DNA of 64,000 nt from Polynucleobacter aenigmaticus (GCF_002206635.1 NZ_NGUO01000013.1:1-64000); one strand, 5' to 3'; shown: positions 1 to 8,394, counted from the first letter of the stretch. Program-made: numbers and translations. Notes: generated by a model not told the origin, from the letters alone.

Positions 1-2
1 AT

Positions 3-473
3 GTCACTGAGTTCAATATTAAAGGCGAGAAGGTTTACCTCTCGCCAATATTGGATCTGTATAACCAAGAGATCATCTCTTATACGATTACCGATAGACC
101 ACAAGTGAGCATGGTGATGGAGATGCTAAAAGTGGCATTTAAACGTCTTAGAGGATGCAGCCAGCCTCAACCGGTATTGCACTCAGACCAAGGCTGGCAA
201 TACCAAATGGGGATTTATCAACAGGCTTTGAAGGTACAAGGTCTTAGCCAAAGCATGTCTAGAAAAGGAAACTGTCTGGATAACGCAGTCATGGAAAACT
301 GGTTTGGGATTATGAAAACCGAGTTCTTCTACCAAAAGAAGTTCTCAGATGTTCAATCATTTAAAACGGAGCTTAAGGACTACATCCACTACTACAACCA
401 TGATCGAATCAAGGAAAAACTAAAGGGATTGAGCCCGGTTCAATACCGAACTCAATCCCTCGTGCTAACCTGA
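3..473 (+). CDS. IS3-family transposase OrfB, C-terminal part (5' end outside window)
   Basis: The frame is open from base 3, so the visible protein begins upstream of the first in-window start at 51 (TTG) and is truncated only by the window edge. The catalytic DDE integrase core is visible: HSDQGWQY carries the second Asp, and DNAVMENWFG carries the Glu with a Lys seven residues later, as in IS3-family OrfB. The C-terminal YYNHDRIKEKLKGLSPVQY is the usual IS150-subgroup ending. It would cut and join the element ends, normally as an OrfAB frameshift product. The first Asp and OrfA lie outside, so element integrity cannot be judged. Confidence 0.93.
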   Translation, partial: VTEFNIKGEKVYLSPILDLYNQEIISYTITDRPQVSMVMEMLKVAFKRLRGCSQPQPVLHSDQGWQYQMGIYQQALKVQGLSQSMSRKGNCLDNAVMENWFGIMKTEFFYQKKFSDVQSFKTELKDYIHYYNHDRIKEKLKGLSPVQYRTQSLVLT

Positions 474-479
474 TTAAAC

Positions 480-504
480 TGTCCAACTTTTGTGGGTCAG
501 TTCA
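480..504 (+). repeat. Right terminal inverted repeat of the IS3-family element
   Basis: Six bases after the transposase stop comes a stretch ending in GGGTCAGTTCA, which matches the usual right end of IS150-subgroup elements (ends in CA). I place the boundary at base 504. The following AAT may be the target duplication, which cannot be confirmed without the left end. The insertion lies about 35 bases past the stop codon of the next gene. Confidence 0.7.
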
Positions 505-539
505 AATGCGGGCCTTTTCAATGATCTACAGTGGCGTGA

Positions 540-1133
540 TTATGAAACGATCACAAACCAGGTTGTGTTGTGTGACTGAGCAACCATCAAGAACAACATT
601 GGCACTGAAAGCATGGTGTTAAATCGTGAAGTCAGCATCGCGATACGTGCAGACTTGACCTTAACATCTGGCTCAACAGCAACGATGCCGAGGGCACGTT
701 TTTGATTTGGCCAAATAATGAACCAAACGTTGAAAGCCATTACCAAGGCAATCCACATGCCCAAACCGATTGCGCGGAAAGGGGCTTGCAATGTAAATGC
801 TTGATGCGCATAACCATTCAACACAGCCAGAATTAGACCGCTAACAACGGTAAATAAGGCCGCCCAACGGAACCAAAATAATGCTGTTGGAGCAATTACT
901 TTTCCAATAGCTGGCTTTTGTTCATCAGGGATTTTTGACATGGAAGGAATCTGCACAAAATTGAAATACCAAAGCAAACCGATCCACATAACGCCAACCA
1001 TGACGTGAATCCAGCGGAATAAGAAAGGCAATTCAATTGAGCTTAGGTTGGCACCCAAAGCCAAGATAATTAAAACGAGGAGCACAAACCCAGCTAAAAC
1101 TGTGCGTCCCAATGAGGTAAAGATAGATGACAT
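540..1133 (-). CDS. Urate_ox_N-type integral membrane protein (PuuD-like membrane domain only)
   Basis: A multi-pass membrane protein of about 197 residues with hydrophobic segments near residues 10-30, 40-60, 85-110, 120-145 and at the C-terminus. WIHVMVGVMWIGLLWYFNF and the WIIW/NQKRALG region resemble the membrane domain of PuuD-type urate hydroxylases (Urate_ox_N). The cytochrome c domain that follows it in full PuuD is absent, so a urate role is uncertain. I chose the ATG at 1133; the longer reading from 1205 would run into sodB. It lies 26 bases after sodB on the same strand, so co-transcription is likely. Confidence 0.7.
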   Translation of the reverse strand: MSSIFTSLGRTVLAGFVLLVLIILALGANLSSIELPFLFRWIHVMVGVMWIGLLWYFNFVQIPSMSKIPDEQKPAIGKVIAPTALFWFRWAALFTVVSGLILAVLNGYAHQAFTLQAPFRAIGLGMWIALVMAFNVWFIIWPNQKRALGIVAVEPDVKVKSARIAMLTSRFNTMLSVPMLFLMVAQSHNTTWFVIVS

Positions 1134-1159
1134 AAAAACTTTCTTAATGAAGGTGGATA

Positions 1160-1738
1160 TTAGGCAAAGTTCTTGCTTGCAAAATCCCAATTCACAACAT
1201 TCCAAAAATTCTCTAGGTACTTTGGACGTGCATTACGAGTATCAATGTAGTAAGCGTGCTCCCAAACATCACAAGTCATTAGTGGTTTTGCATCAGTAGT
1301 TAGTGGGGTTGCTGCGTTGCTTGTCGATACCAAATCTAAAGTGCCATCAGCTTTCTTCACGAGCCATGCCCAACCAGATCCAAATGTACCAACTGCACAC
1401 TTTGTAAATTCTTCCTTAAATTGGTCAAAAGAGCCCCACTTTGCATTAATAGCATCAGCCAATGCACCAGTAGGAGTCCCACCGCCATTTGGCTTCATGC
1501 TATTCCAGTAAAAAGTATGGTTCCATACTTGGGCTGCATTATTGAAAACACCGCCAGATGACTGTTTAATAATTTCTTCTAGGGAAGCATTTTCAAACTC
1601 AGTAGCTTTAATTAAATTATTTAAATTAGTGACATAAGTGTGGTGATGTTTTCCATAGTGAAACTCGAGGGTTTCTTTTGAGATGAATGGTGAAAGCGCA
1701 TCTAATGCGTAAGGTAACTGCGGTAATGTGTGTTCCAT
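1160..1738 (-). CDS. sodB: Superoxide dismutase [Fe]
   Basis: Converts superoxide to oxygen and hydrogen peroxide in the cytoplasm. The 192-residue length matches FeSOD. The four metal ligands are present: His27 (FHYGKHH), His73 (VWNHTFYWN), Asp156 and His160 (CDVWEHAYY). [11 protein letters not shown] and the Gly-rich segment before it favour iron over manganese. Two adjacent ATGs (1741 and 1738) follow an AAGGA ribosome site; I give the second because family members begin MEHTLP. The only close same-strand neighbour is the downstream Urate_ox_N-type membrane gene. Confidence 0.95.
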   Translation of the reverse strand: MEHTLPQLPYALDALSPFISKETLEFHYGKHHHTYVTNLNNLIKATEFENASLEEIIKQSSGGVFNNAAQVWNHTFYWNSMKPNGGGTPTGALADAINAKWGSFDQFKEEFTKCAVGTFGSGWAWLVKKADGTLDLVSTSNAATPLTTDAKPLMTCDVWEHAYYIDTRNARPKYLENFWNVVNWDFASKNFA

Positions 1739-1829
1739 CATTTTTTCCTTGTAAAACATATCAATAGGAGGCTGCAGCAGCCATATTCGCCCTAACTATA
1801 GACGATTCTCGAGTTTTTGTTTGGGCGTG

Positions 1830-1859
1830 AAAAATTGGGGGTGAGGCTAGATTACCCCC
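1830..1859 (-). terminator. Rho-independent terminator after 3-hydroxybutyrate dehydrogenase gene
   Basis: Read on the minus strand, a GGGGGT...ACCCCC stem (1854-1859 with 1837-1842) with an 11-base loop is followed by AATTTTT. It lies directly after the stop codon of the dehydrogenase gene (1866). Confidence 0.7.
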
Positions 1860-1865
1860 TTGAGA

Positions 1866-2642
1866 TTACTGGGCTGTCCAGCCACCATCCATATTCCAAG
1901 CCACTCCGCGTACTTCAGATGCATCAGGGCCGCACAAGAAAACTGCTAAGGCGGCTAACTGCTCTGGTGCTACAAACTCACCAGAAGGCTGCTTTTCAGA
2001 AACTAAGGCATTCTTAGCCGCCTCATTTGAAATCCCCTCACGCTCTGCGCGCGCATCTACCTGCTTTTGAACTAGCGGTGTCAAAACCCAGCCTGGGCAA
2101 ATCGCATTACAAGTAACGCCCGTTTTTGCATTCTCTAGAGCAGTTACCTTGGTTAAACCAACGATGCCATGTTTGGCTGCAACATAAGCAGACTTTTGAG
2201 TGGATCCAACTAATCCATGAACAGAAGCAATATTGATAATGCGTCCCCAGTTGCGTTTTTTCATGCCAGGGAGCGCATGGTGCGAGGTGTAAAAAGCAGA
2301 ACTCAAATTGATTGCAATGATGGACTCCCACTTATCCGCTGGAAAGTCTTCAACATTTGCCGTGTATTGAATACCAGCATTGTTGACCAATATATCGAGT
2401 GTGCCAAAGCGCTTTTCAGTTTGCTCAATCAAATCCTGGATTTCAGCAGGCTTGCTCATATCAGCACCGTGATACTCAACTTCAACGCCGCAGGCTTTAA
2501 TTGCGGCAATAGCGGCATCTATCTCACCAAAGCCATTCGCCATAATATTGGCACCCTGCTTTGCCAACCCAATCGCTATTGCTAAACCAATGCCGCTTGT
2601 CGAACCAGTGACGAGGGCAGTTTTACCTTTTAAATGGGGCAT
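1866..2642 (-). CDS. bdhA: 3-hydroxybutyrate dehydrogenase (SDR family)
   Basis: NAD-dependent interconversion of D-3-hydroxybutyrate and acetoacetate, linked to polyhydroxybutyrate and ketone-body use. This is a classical short-chain dehydrogenase of 258 residues: the cofactor motif TGSTSGIG is near residue 13, NNAG near 88, the catalytic Ser in NIASVHG, and YVAAKHG gives the Tyr and Lys. The C-terminal VRGVAWNMDGGWTAQ and QKQVDARAEREGIS segments are typical of 3-hydroxybutyrate dehydrogenases. It lies 129 bases after the molybdenum hydroxylase large-subunit gene on the same strand, with a hairpin between them, so it may be expressed with that operon or on its own. Confidence 0.88.
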   Translation of the reverse strand: MPHLKGKTALVTGSTSGIGLAIAIGLAKQGANIMANGFGEIDAAIAAIKACGVEVEYHGADMSKPAEIQDLIEQTEKRFGTLDILVNNAGIQYTANVEDFPADKWESIIAINLSSAFYTSHHALPGMKKRNWGRIINIASVHGLVGSTQKSAYVAAKHGIVGLTKVTALENAKTGVTCNAICPGWVLTPLVQKQVDARAEREGISNEAAKNALVSEKQPSGEFVAPEQLAALAVFLCGPDASEVRGVAWNMDGGWTAQ

Positions 2643-2668
2643 GTTCTTATTCGCTATATCAAGTTAAG

Positions 2669-2694
2669 CCTAAATCCCCGCCAAGGGATTTAGG
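2669..2694. repeat. Perfect 10-bp inverted repeat between hydroxylase and bdhA genes
   Basis: CCTAAATCCC at 2669-2678 pairs exactly with GGGATTTAGG at 2685-2694 across a six-base loop. Neither strand has a T tract after it, so it is not a textbook terminator. It lies in the bdhA leader, about 27 bases upstream of the start codon, and could be an RNA-processing or regulatory hairpin. Confidence 0.6.
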
Positions 2695-2771
2695 TATGGT
2701 CAAAACTTGATGTTACAGGATGCGGAATCCCCAGGGATATCAGGGATACACTTATTAAGGTAGGCCTTGGA

Positions 2772-5168
2772 TTAGACCTTTCCAAGCGCCTTCAGAATCT
2801 TTTCGCAAGTGATAGGCTGGTCAAAGACCGCTGTATTAAATGGTGCCAGAGCATCATTAATTGCGTTCTGAACAGCCCCAGGAGCTCCAGCAGTACCAGC
2901 CTCACCGGCACCTTTTGCCCCCAATTTAGATGACTGGGTTGGAGTCTCTACGTGAGCGACTTCAATATCCGGCATCTCATAGGCCATCGGCACCAAATAG
3001 TCGGCCATGCTGCCATTACGTAGCAAACCACTATCGTCATAGAGGCACTCTTCGAAAAGGACACCACCAATACCTTGAACAATCGCGCCACGAACCTGCT
3101 CATCCACCAACATCGGATTTAATACGCGACCGCAATCCTCAACCGCCCAATGCTTTAAGAGTTTCACGAAACCAGTATCCGGATCCACTTCAACGTAAGA
3201 AGCCTGGACACCATTGGTAAAGATAAATGGGTATTCTTTTTGGGTGTAATGGCGAGTGACCATCAAATCCGCGGAGAATCCCACGGGCAAGGTATCCGTG
3301 CGGAAATAACCAATTCGACCAATCTCACTAAATGGCAAGAGCTGCTCGCCACTCGCCTTATCTAAAACGTGACCACGGCGAACTGACAGCTCTTGCGCCG
3401 GTCTATTCAAAATTGCACCCGCAAGCTTTAGGATATTTTCTTGCAATGCCTGACAAGCCAGTAGAACGGCCTCACCACCTACTCCCGCACCACGTGAAGC
3501 CCATGTGCCTCCGCCGTAAGGGGTCACATCTGTGTCGCCAGTAATGATGCGCACATCTTTAATAGAAAGACCAACAGCATCGGCGGCAATTTGCGCATAG
3601 ATCCCTTCAGTGCCTTGACCTTGCTCACCAACGCCAATCAATATCGATACAACGCCGCTTGGATCCAGTCTCGCAGAAGCGCCATCCTGAGAAGCAATAC
3701 GTGCTCCACCCACCCCATAAAATGCAGGACTTGGATTAGTCAACTCAATTAAGGTAGCAAAGCCAATGCCACGATAAATCCCTTTTTTTCGCAACTCAGC
3801 CTGTTCTTTACGCAAGGCCGAGTAATCCATCATCTTTTCAATAGTTCGTAGGCATTGTTCATGCGATAACACCTCCAACTTAATTCCAGAAATTCCAGAG
3901 CAAGGATAGGCATCATCGGGAATGACATTGCGCTTACGAAACTCCAGGGGATCCATCTGCAACTTTTGTGCAGCTAGATCTACTAGGCCCTCGGTCACCG
4001 CACAAGCAATCGGATGGCCTACGCCACGATATTGACAGGTGGGTGTTTTATTCTGAAATACAACATTCAGTTTGGCTCTGTAATGTTGGTGCTTGTAAGG
4101 CCCACCAACCAAATTCACCACTTGATTTCCCTCGATCGCACTAGTTCTGGGGAACATAGAGTATGGACCAATGGCCGTGAGATCGTCGATCTCAAACGCC
4201 AAGATATCACCCTCTTTATTAGCTGCAATACGCCCTTTAATCCTATGCTCACGTGCATGAATATCACTTGTGAAGGACTCAAGACGATCTGCAACAAATT
4301 TTACTGGGCGCTCCAACATGATTGCCAGGCCAACAGTTGCAAAGTCATCCGGATACGCGTGCACCTTAATGCCGAAAGAACCACCCACATCTTTACAAAT
4401 AACATGCACATCTGATTCAGATAAGCCAAATTGACGGCAATACAAATCCTGCATCATGTGGGGCGCTTGTTGCGAGTGATAAACCGTCAGACGACGATCC
4501 CCTGGATTGTAATCAGCAATTTGACAGCGAGGCTCCAAAGTAACGCCTGTATGTCGACCAAATCCAAAGGTCGCTTCGGCAACAATATCTGCCGTTGCAA
4601 ACACTTCATCTACCTGGCCCACATCTAAAGTACGAGTAAAGCAAAGATTGTCGCCAAGCTCTGGATGGATCACTGGTGTTTCTGCGTCCAGCGCTGTTTC
4701 CATAGAAACTACTGCAGGCAACTCTTCCCACTCAACATCGACTAACTGCAAAGCATCCTCTGCTTGAGCCCGGGTTTCAGCAACTACTGCAACTACCGGC
4801 TCACCCTGCCAACAGGCGCGATCAATGGCCAAAGCATATTGAGGAGCCGATTTCATACCGGCCAAGTGGTCAAGCGTGGCAACCCATGGCTTGCAAAGCT
4901 CAGCCATCTTTACACCATCAACGATAGCCAGAACACCTGGCATCTTGCTTGCTTGTTCAATATGAATTTTTCCAATCTTCATATGGGCTACTGGTGAACG
5001 CCAGTACACCACATGCCCCATTCTGGGCAATTGGATATCGTCGACATAAGTGCCCTGACCTTCTAGCAGTCGACGTGCTTTGTGTCGGGGCTCGCTATTA
5101 CCAATATAGCGTTGATCATTGGTTACTGGATCAAGGACCAATCCCTTGAGATCTGTTGGCTTATTCAT
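2772..5168 (-). CDS. Molybdenum hydroxylase large subunit (CoxL/xanthine dehydrogenase family)
   Basis: The 798-residue molybdopterin-binding subunit of a three-part hydroxylase, which uses water as oxygen donor. The N-terminal a/b-hammerhead domain (about 25-150) is followed by the two molybdopterin domains. Visible motifs are GGSFG at 262-266, QYRGVGHP at 379-386, and GAKGAGEAG with the expected catalytic Glu at 756. The 379-386 loop is not the AYXCSFR of proven carbon monoxide dehydrogenases, so CO oxidation is unlikely. It resembles the YRGxGxP form of other substrates' hydroxylases. Gene order on this strand is coxG-like, FAD, FeS and large subunit. The substrate is inferred from context only. 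Confidence 0.85.
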   Translation of the reverse strand: MNKPTDLKGLVLDPVTNDQRYIGNSEPRHKARRLLEGQGTYVDDIQLPRMGHVVYWRSPVAHMKIGKIHIEQASKMPGVLAIVDGVKMAELCKPWVATLDHLAGMKSAPQYALAIDRACWQGEPVVAVVAETRAQAEDALQLVDVEWEELPAVVSMETALDAETPVIHPELGDNLCFTRTLDVGQVDEVFATADIVAEATFGFGRHTGVTLEPRCQIADYNPGDRRLTVYHSQQAPHMMQDLYCRQFGLSESDVHVICKDVGGSFGIKVHAYPDDFATVGLAIMLERPVKFVADRLESFTSDIHAREHRIKGRIAANKEGDILAFEIDDLTAIGPYSMFPRTSAIEGNQVVNLVGGPYKHQHYRAKLNVVFQNKTPTCQYRGVGHPIACAVTEGLVDLAAQKLQMDPLEFRKRNVIPDDAYPCSGISGIKLEVLSHEQCLRTIEKMMDYSALRKEQAELRKKGIYRGIGFATLIELTNPSPAFYGVGGARIASQDGASARLDPSGVVSILIGVGEQGQGTEGIYAQIAADAVGLSIKDVRIITGDTDVTPYGGGTWASRGAGVGGEAVLLACQALQENILKLAGAILNRPAQELSVRRGHVLDKASGEQLLPFSEIGRIGYFRTDTLPVGFSADLMVTRHYTQKEYPFIFTNGVQASYVEVDPDTGFVKLLKHWAVEDCGRVLNPMLVDEQVRGAIVQGIGGVLFEECLYDDSGLLRNGSMADYLVPMAYEMPDIEVAHVETPTQSSKLGAKGAGEAGTAGAPGAVQNAINDALAPFNTAVFDQPITCEKILKALGKV

Positions 5169-5188
5169 AATCAGTTTTCTCAGTCCTC

Positions 5189-5698
5189 TTAAGCGTGAGC
5201 AACAACAGGTTTAATTTTTTCACCTTTGGCGCGAGCTTCAAGTACAGCCATGATGGCATCCACTATAGAGTGATAGCCAGTGCAGCGACAATAATTTCCA
5301 GAGATCCATTCGCGCACTTCTTCGCGAGTAGCCTTAGGCTGCTTTTCAACTAATTCTGAAGCAGCAAGTAACATCCCGGAAGAACAGAAACCACATTGCA
5401 TGGCGTTATGCCGCATAAAGGATTCCTGCAGGTCTGCTAATGCGCCGCTTTTAGTTAAGCCCTCAACTGTCTCCACCACACATCCATCAGCCTGCACAGC
5501 CAAATACAAACAGCCACGAATAATTTGCCCATCAACCTTAACGGTGCAGGCGCCACAAGCACCCTGCTCGCAACCTAAATGTGGACCCTTTAGATGAAGA
5601 TCTTCTCGTAAAAAATCGACCAAATGGCGACGCGGCTCAATCTCAGCGTTCACCACTGATCCATTAACGGTCATCGTAATTTTTTTCTTTAAGCTCAT
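5189..5698 (-). CDS. Molybdenum hydroxylase [2Fe-2S] small subunit (CoxS-like)
   Basis: A 169-residue electron-transfer subunit. The N-terminal plant-type ferredoxin domain has Cys43, Cys48, Cys51 and Cys63 (GCEQGACGACT). The C-terminal helical domain has Cys102, Cys105, Cys137 and Cys139 (CGFC, CRC). This is the standard double-cluster arrangement that carries electrons from the molybdenum site to FAD. It sits between the FAD and large-subunit genes, with 20 bases to the latter. Confidence 0.93.
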   Translation of the reverse strand: MSLKKKITMTVNGSVVNAEIEPRRHLVDFLREDLHLKGPHLGCEQGACGACTVKVDGQIIRGCLYLAVQADGCVVETVEGLTKSGALADLQESFMRHNAMQCGFCSSGMLLAASELVEKQPKATREEVREWISGNYCRCTGYHSIVDAIMAVLEARAKGEKIKPVVAHA

Positions 5699-5740
5699 TT
5701 CAATCTCCGAACTCGGTTTATCTTTTTATGTCTTGATTTC

Positions 5741-6595
5741 TTAAGCAATTAGATGCTTCAAGCCACGCTCCAACAAAACACCGATTAAATGTTGTTTTGT
5801 TTCTACGCTATTCGTAATATCAGCAATGGCCTCAATTTCGCCTCTTGCAACAGCAACGGCACTGGCAATTAATTCTTCAGTAAGTGGCTTACCATTTACC
5901 AATGCTTGCGCCTTGAGAGCCATGACTGGCGTGGCACCAACTGAAAAGAAAGTAAATGCGCATTCACTAAGAACGGTCCCTTGCTTTTGCGCCACTAATG
6001 CAGCACCAGCAACGGCGTAATCACCATGACGACGTGCTAGCTCATGGAAATAAAATACTTGATTGGTATTAGCAACTGAAATTTCTGTAGCCACTAGAAT
6101 TTCATTGGGCTCCAAAGAAGTCGTATACAGATCAATAAAAAAATCTTGCGCTGAAATTCGGCGTTCTCCATCTGGACCCGCAATCAACATGGTTGCATTG
6201 AGAGCCAGACTGCATGCCGGCCATTCAGCAGCCGGATCACCATAAGCTAAAGATCCACCCCAGGTTCCTAAATTACGAATCGCGCGATGGGCAATATGGG
6301 GTACTGCAGCCTTCAGAAGTGGTGCATGCTGCGCAATCAACTTGGAATCTTCAATTTCGGTGTGAGTTACCAAAGCACCGATACGTAATTGATCGCCAAT
6401 GACTGAAATGCCTTTAAGCTCATCCAAATTAGTGATATCAATCAGAATGCTAGGCTCAGAAAGGCGTAGATTCAGCGTAGCTAATAGCGTCTGACCACCT
6501 GCGATCAAGCGTGCATCCTCACCAGCCTCAGCCAGCAAAGCTAAGGCCTCACTTAGAGCCTTTGGTTTTGCATAATCAAATGCTGCTGCTTTCAT
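5741..6595 (-). CDS. Molybdenum hydroxylase FAD-binding medium subunit (CoxM-like)
   Basis: A 284-residue FAD subunit. AGGQTLLATLNLRL is the first FAD pyrophosphate motif and TWGGSLAYGDPAAEWP the second, as in CoxM/KdhM-type proteins, followed by the CO_deh_flav_C domain. The reading frame is open to 6718, but the ATG at 6595 is preceded by a strong GGAGGAG site and begins MKAAAFDY, the normal family start. The longer version would overlap the upstream CoxG-like gene. It passes electrons from the iron-sulfur clusters to the terminal acceptor. Confidence 0.92.
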   Translation of the reverse strand: MKAAAFDYAKPKALSEALALLAEAGEDARLIAGGQTLLATLNLRLSEPSILIDITNLDELKGISVIGDQLRIGALVTHTEIEDSKLIAQHAPLLKAAVPHIAHRAIRNLGTWGGSLAYGDPAAEWPACSLALNATMLIAGPDGERRISAQDFFIDLYTTSLEPNEILVATEISVANTNQVFYFHELARRHGDYAVAGAALVAQKQGTVLSECAFTFFSVGATPVMALKAQALVNGKPLTEELIASAVAVARGEIEAIADITNSVETKQHLIGVLLERGLKHLIA

Positions 6596-6635
6596 TGCGT
6601 CTCCTCCACTACTTTTATATTTATAGGGCCGAGCT

Positions 6636-7112
6636 TTACTCGGCCTGTGCGTCTGACTCCAGTGGCGCCACTTCACCACCCAATTCTTTTGCAAATCGTT
6701 GAAAAAAATCATCTGCAATTTTTTTGGCAGAAGCGCTAATTAAGCGCCCACCAATTTGTCCTAGCTTTCCCCCTATGGAGGCTTCTGTCGTATAAGAAAT
6801 CAAAGTTCCACCTTCAGCAGCCTTCAATTCAACGCGAGAACGCCCCTTAGCGAACCCTGCCGCACCACCTGAGCCCTCAAATGCCATCGAACAGGATTGA
6901 TCTGGAATGACATCGCTCAAAAGGAGTTTTCCAGCAAATCTCGCTCTAACAGGGCCAATCTTGAACATGACCTTGGCATGAACCTCTTCCGGAGAGATAC
7001 GGCTGATTTCTTCACATCCTGGGATGGACTTCGCTAGAACATCAATATCATTCAACCCCCTCCACACGTCAGGGATTGGAGCGGCAATCAGCTGCTCGCC
7101 ATTTAGTTCCAT
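6636..7112 (-). CDS. CoxG-like SRPBCC-domain protein
   Basis: A 158-residue START/SRPBCC-fold protein. The N-terminal MELNGEQLIAAP and DVWRGLNDIDVLAKSIPGCE match the CoxG family encoded with molybdenum hydroxylases; members have been proposed to help attach the enzyme to the membrane or to bind hydrophobic ligands such as quinones. It is the first gene of the minus-strand hydroxylase operon, with an upstream GGAG ribosome site. The 111-base gap to the divergent TetR gene holds the likely promoters and operator. Confidence 0.88.
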   Translation of the reverse strand: MELNGEQLIAAPIPDVWRGLNDIDVLAKSIPGCEEISRISPEEVHAKVMFKIGPVRARFAGKLLLSDVIPDQSCSMAFEGSGGAAGFAKGRSRVELKAAEGGTLISYTTEASIGGKLGQIGGRLISASAKKIADDFFQRFAKELGGEVAPLESDAQAE

Positions 7113-7154
7113 TGCATCTCCTTGGGGTTTGTACGAATAGAGTGTTATCTACCA

Positions 7155-7167
7155 ATTGTTCAACAAT
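7155..7167. promoter_or_regulatory. Candidate TetR operator palindrome
   Basis: ATTGTTCAACAAT is a perfect 13-base palindrome in the 111-base region between the divergent hydroxylase operon and the TetR gene. Its position suits autoregulation and control of both directions. The assignment to this regulator is inference. Confidence 0.45.
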
Positions 7168-7223
7168 GTACCATTATTTAACTTTTGGTCAATAAGGCCA
7201 AATTCGGATAAACCCTGACAACA

Positions 7224-7928
7224 ATGAGTTTTACACAAGACCGCATCTCCAAAAACAGTGCCACTGTAGAAGTAGCTGAAGCTCCTGCGCCTGCTCGCCG
7301 CAGAATGAGTACGACGGAACGCAAGCGCCAAATACTAGATCGCGCAATTCAGTACTTTGCAAAGCATGGGATTGATGGGCAACTCAGAAACTTAACAAAA
7401 GGCCTTGGTGTTACGCATACCCTGCTTTATCACTACTTCCCCACCAAAGACGCTTTAATTAAGGCGGTCTATGAAGACGTGTTTGAGTCACGCTGGAAGC
7501 CTGAGTGGGAGCTATTGCTAGACGATAAAACCCTATCCCCCGAAGAAAAGCTAAATGCGTTTTATATCGACTACTCGAATACCGTCCTTACTTATGACTT
7601 CGTTCGTATTCTGATTTTCTCAGGGCTAAGTGATCATTCCATTAGTGACCGATTCTTTGAATTACTACGTGATCGTTTATTACCTCGTCTCATTCGTGAA
7701 ACCCGCAAACACTGTGGTCGCAGCTTACGCAGCAAACCCTCCCAGCGGGAGTTGGAATTTTTGATGGGCTTACATGGCGGCATCTTTTATATCGGGATGC
7801 GCCGCTGGATCTATGGTCAAGCTATTTATGACGCCGGCAACCCCAATACAGAGCAAGAGATTATTCAAGATCGTATTAGCTCCTACCTCCATTCAGCAAA
7901 AATTTTGTTTACTACTGGTAAAAAATAA
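7224..7928 (+). CDS. TetR/AcrR-family transcriptional regulator
   Basis: A 234-residue DNA-binding repressor or activator. The N-terminal helix-turn-helix domain is at roughly residues 34-80 (RQILDRAIQYFAKHGIDG; GVTHTLLYHYFPTKDAL), followed by an all-helical ligand domain. A roughly 30-residue N-terminal tail rich in Ala, Pro and Arg precedes the domain, which is long for the family. Divergent placement from the molybdenum hydroxylase operon, and position as first gene ahead of the VOC and monooxygenase genes, suggest it senses the pathway substrate. The ligand is unknown. Confidence 0.9.
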   Translation: MSFTQDRISKNSATVEVAEAPAPARRRMSTTERKRQILDRAIQYFAKHGIDGQLRNLTKGLGVTHTLLYHYFPTKDALIKAVYEDVFESRWKPEWELLLDDKTLSPEEKLNAFYIDYSNTVLTYDFVRILIFSGLSDHSISDRFFELLRDRLLPRLIRETRKHCGRSLRSKPSQRELEFLMGLHGGIFYIGMRRWIYGQAIYDAGNPNTEQEIIQDRISSYLHSAKILFTTGKK

Positions 7929-7929
7929 C

Positions 7930-8388
7930 ATGACGAACTTAAGCCTAAACCACTTCTCAATCCGTAGTTTAGAGATTGAGCAAACTACCAAGTTCTATAG
8001 TGAAGTATTGGGCCTCGCGGTTGGGCCTCGCCCTGAATTTCCATTCCCTGGGGTCTGGCTATACAGCGGCGATGAAAACGACTGGGCTAATGCAGTGTTG
8101 CATTTGATTGCAATTGATAAGAACGATCCCAACGGTCTAAAGCAGTATCTTGGCGAACGTGATCCTAGTTCGCTCTATGGCTCGGGGGCAGTGGATCACA
8201 TCGCCTTCTTCGCCACGGGTCTAGAAGCCAAGCTTGCTCTGCTGGATAAGTTGGGCGTGCCCTGCAGACAGCGCACGGTTCCCGTCCTCAAACTACATCA
8301 ACTCTTTTTGGATGACCCTAATGGCATCGTCATTGAATTGAATTACCCTGCTGCCGAAAAAGCAGTACTTGATGCCAAGGGTGCATAA
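7930..8388 (+). CDS. VOC-family metalloenzyme (glyoxalase/ring-cleavage dioxygenase-like)
   Basis: A 152-residue single-chain VOC protein with two beta-alpha-beta-beta-beta modules. Candidate metal ligands are His8 (LNHFS), His58 (VLHLIA), His90 (VDHIAF) and Glu136 (IVIELNY), which fits a functional metal site. I chose the ATG at 7930, directly after the TetR stop; the same frame is open to 7774 inside the TetR gene, but that start would overlap by more than 150 bases. VOC proteins include glyoxalases, isomerases and extradiol dioxygenases; the reaction here cannot be told. Tight linkage to the monooxygenase suggests it acts on the same compound. Confidence 0.85.
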   Translation: MTNLSLNHFSIRSLEIEQTTKFYSEVLGLAVGPRPEFPFPGVWLYSGDENDWANAVLHLIAIDKNDPNGLKQYLGERDPSSLYGSGAVDHIAFFATGLEAKLALLDKLGVPCRQRTVPVLKLHQLFLDDPNGIVIELNYPAAEKAVLDAKGA

Positions 8389-8394
8389 ATAAAG

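Noticed and set aside
4014..4415. Open frames opposite the hydroxylase large-subunit gene
   Set aside because: No recognisable domain, no ribosome site, and composition follows the gene on the other strand; shadow frame.
6596..6718. Longer N-terminus for the FAD subunit
   Set aside because: No family similarity, overlaps the CoxG-like gene, and a strong ribosome site marks the ATG at 6595.
2772..7112. Aerobic carbon monoxide dehydrogenase operon
   Set aside because: Subunit types match, but the large-subunit loop lacks AYXCSFR and no coxD/E/F-type maturation genes are present.
7774..7929. Longer N-terminus for the VOC protein
   Set aside because: It would overlap the TetR gene by over 150 bases; the ATG at 7930 begins with the conserved first strand and His8.
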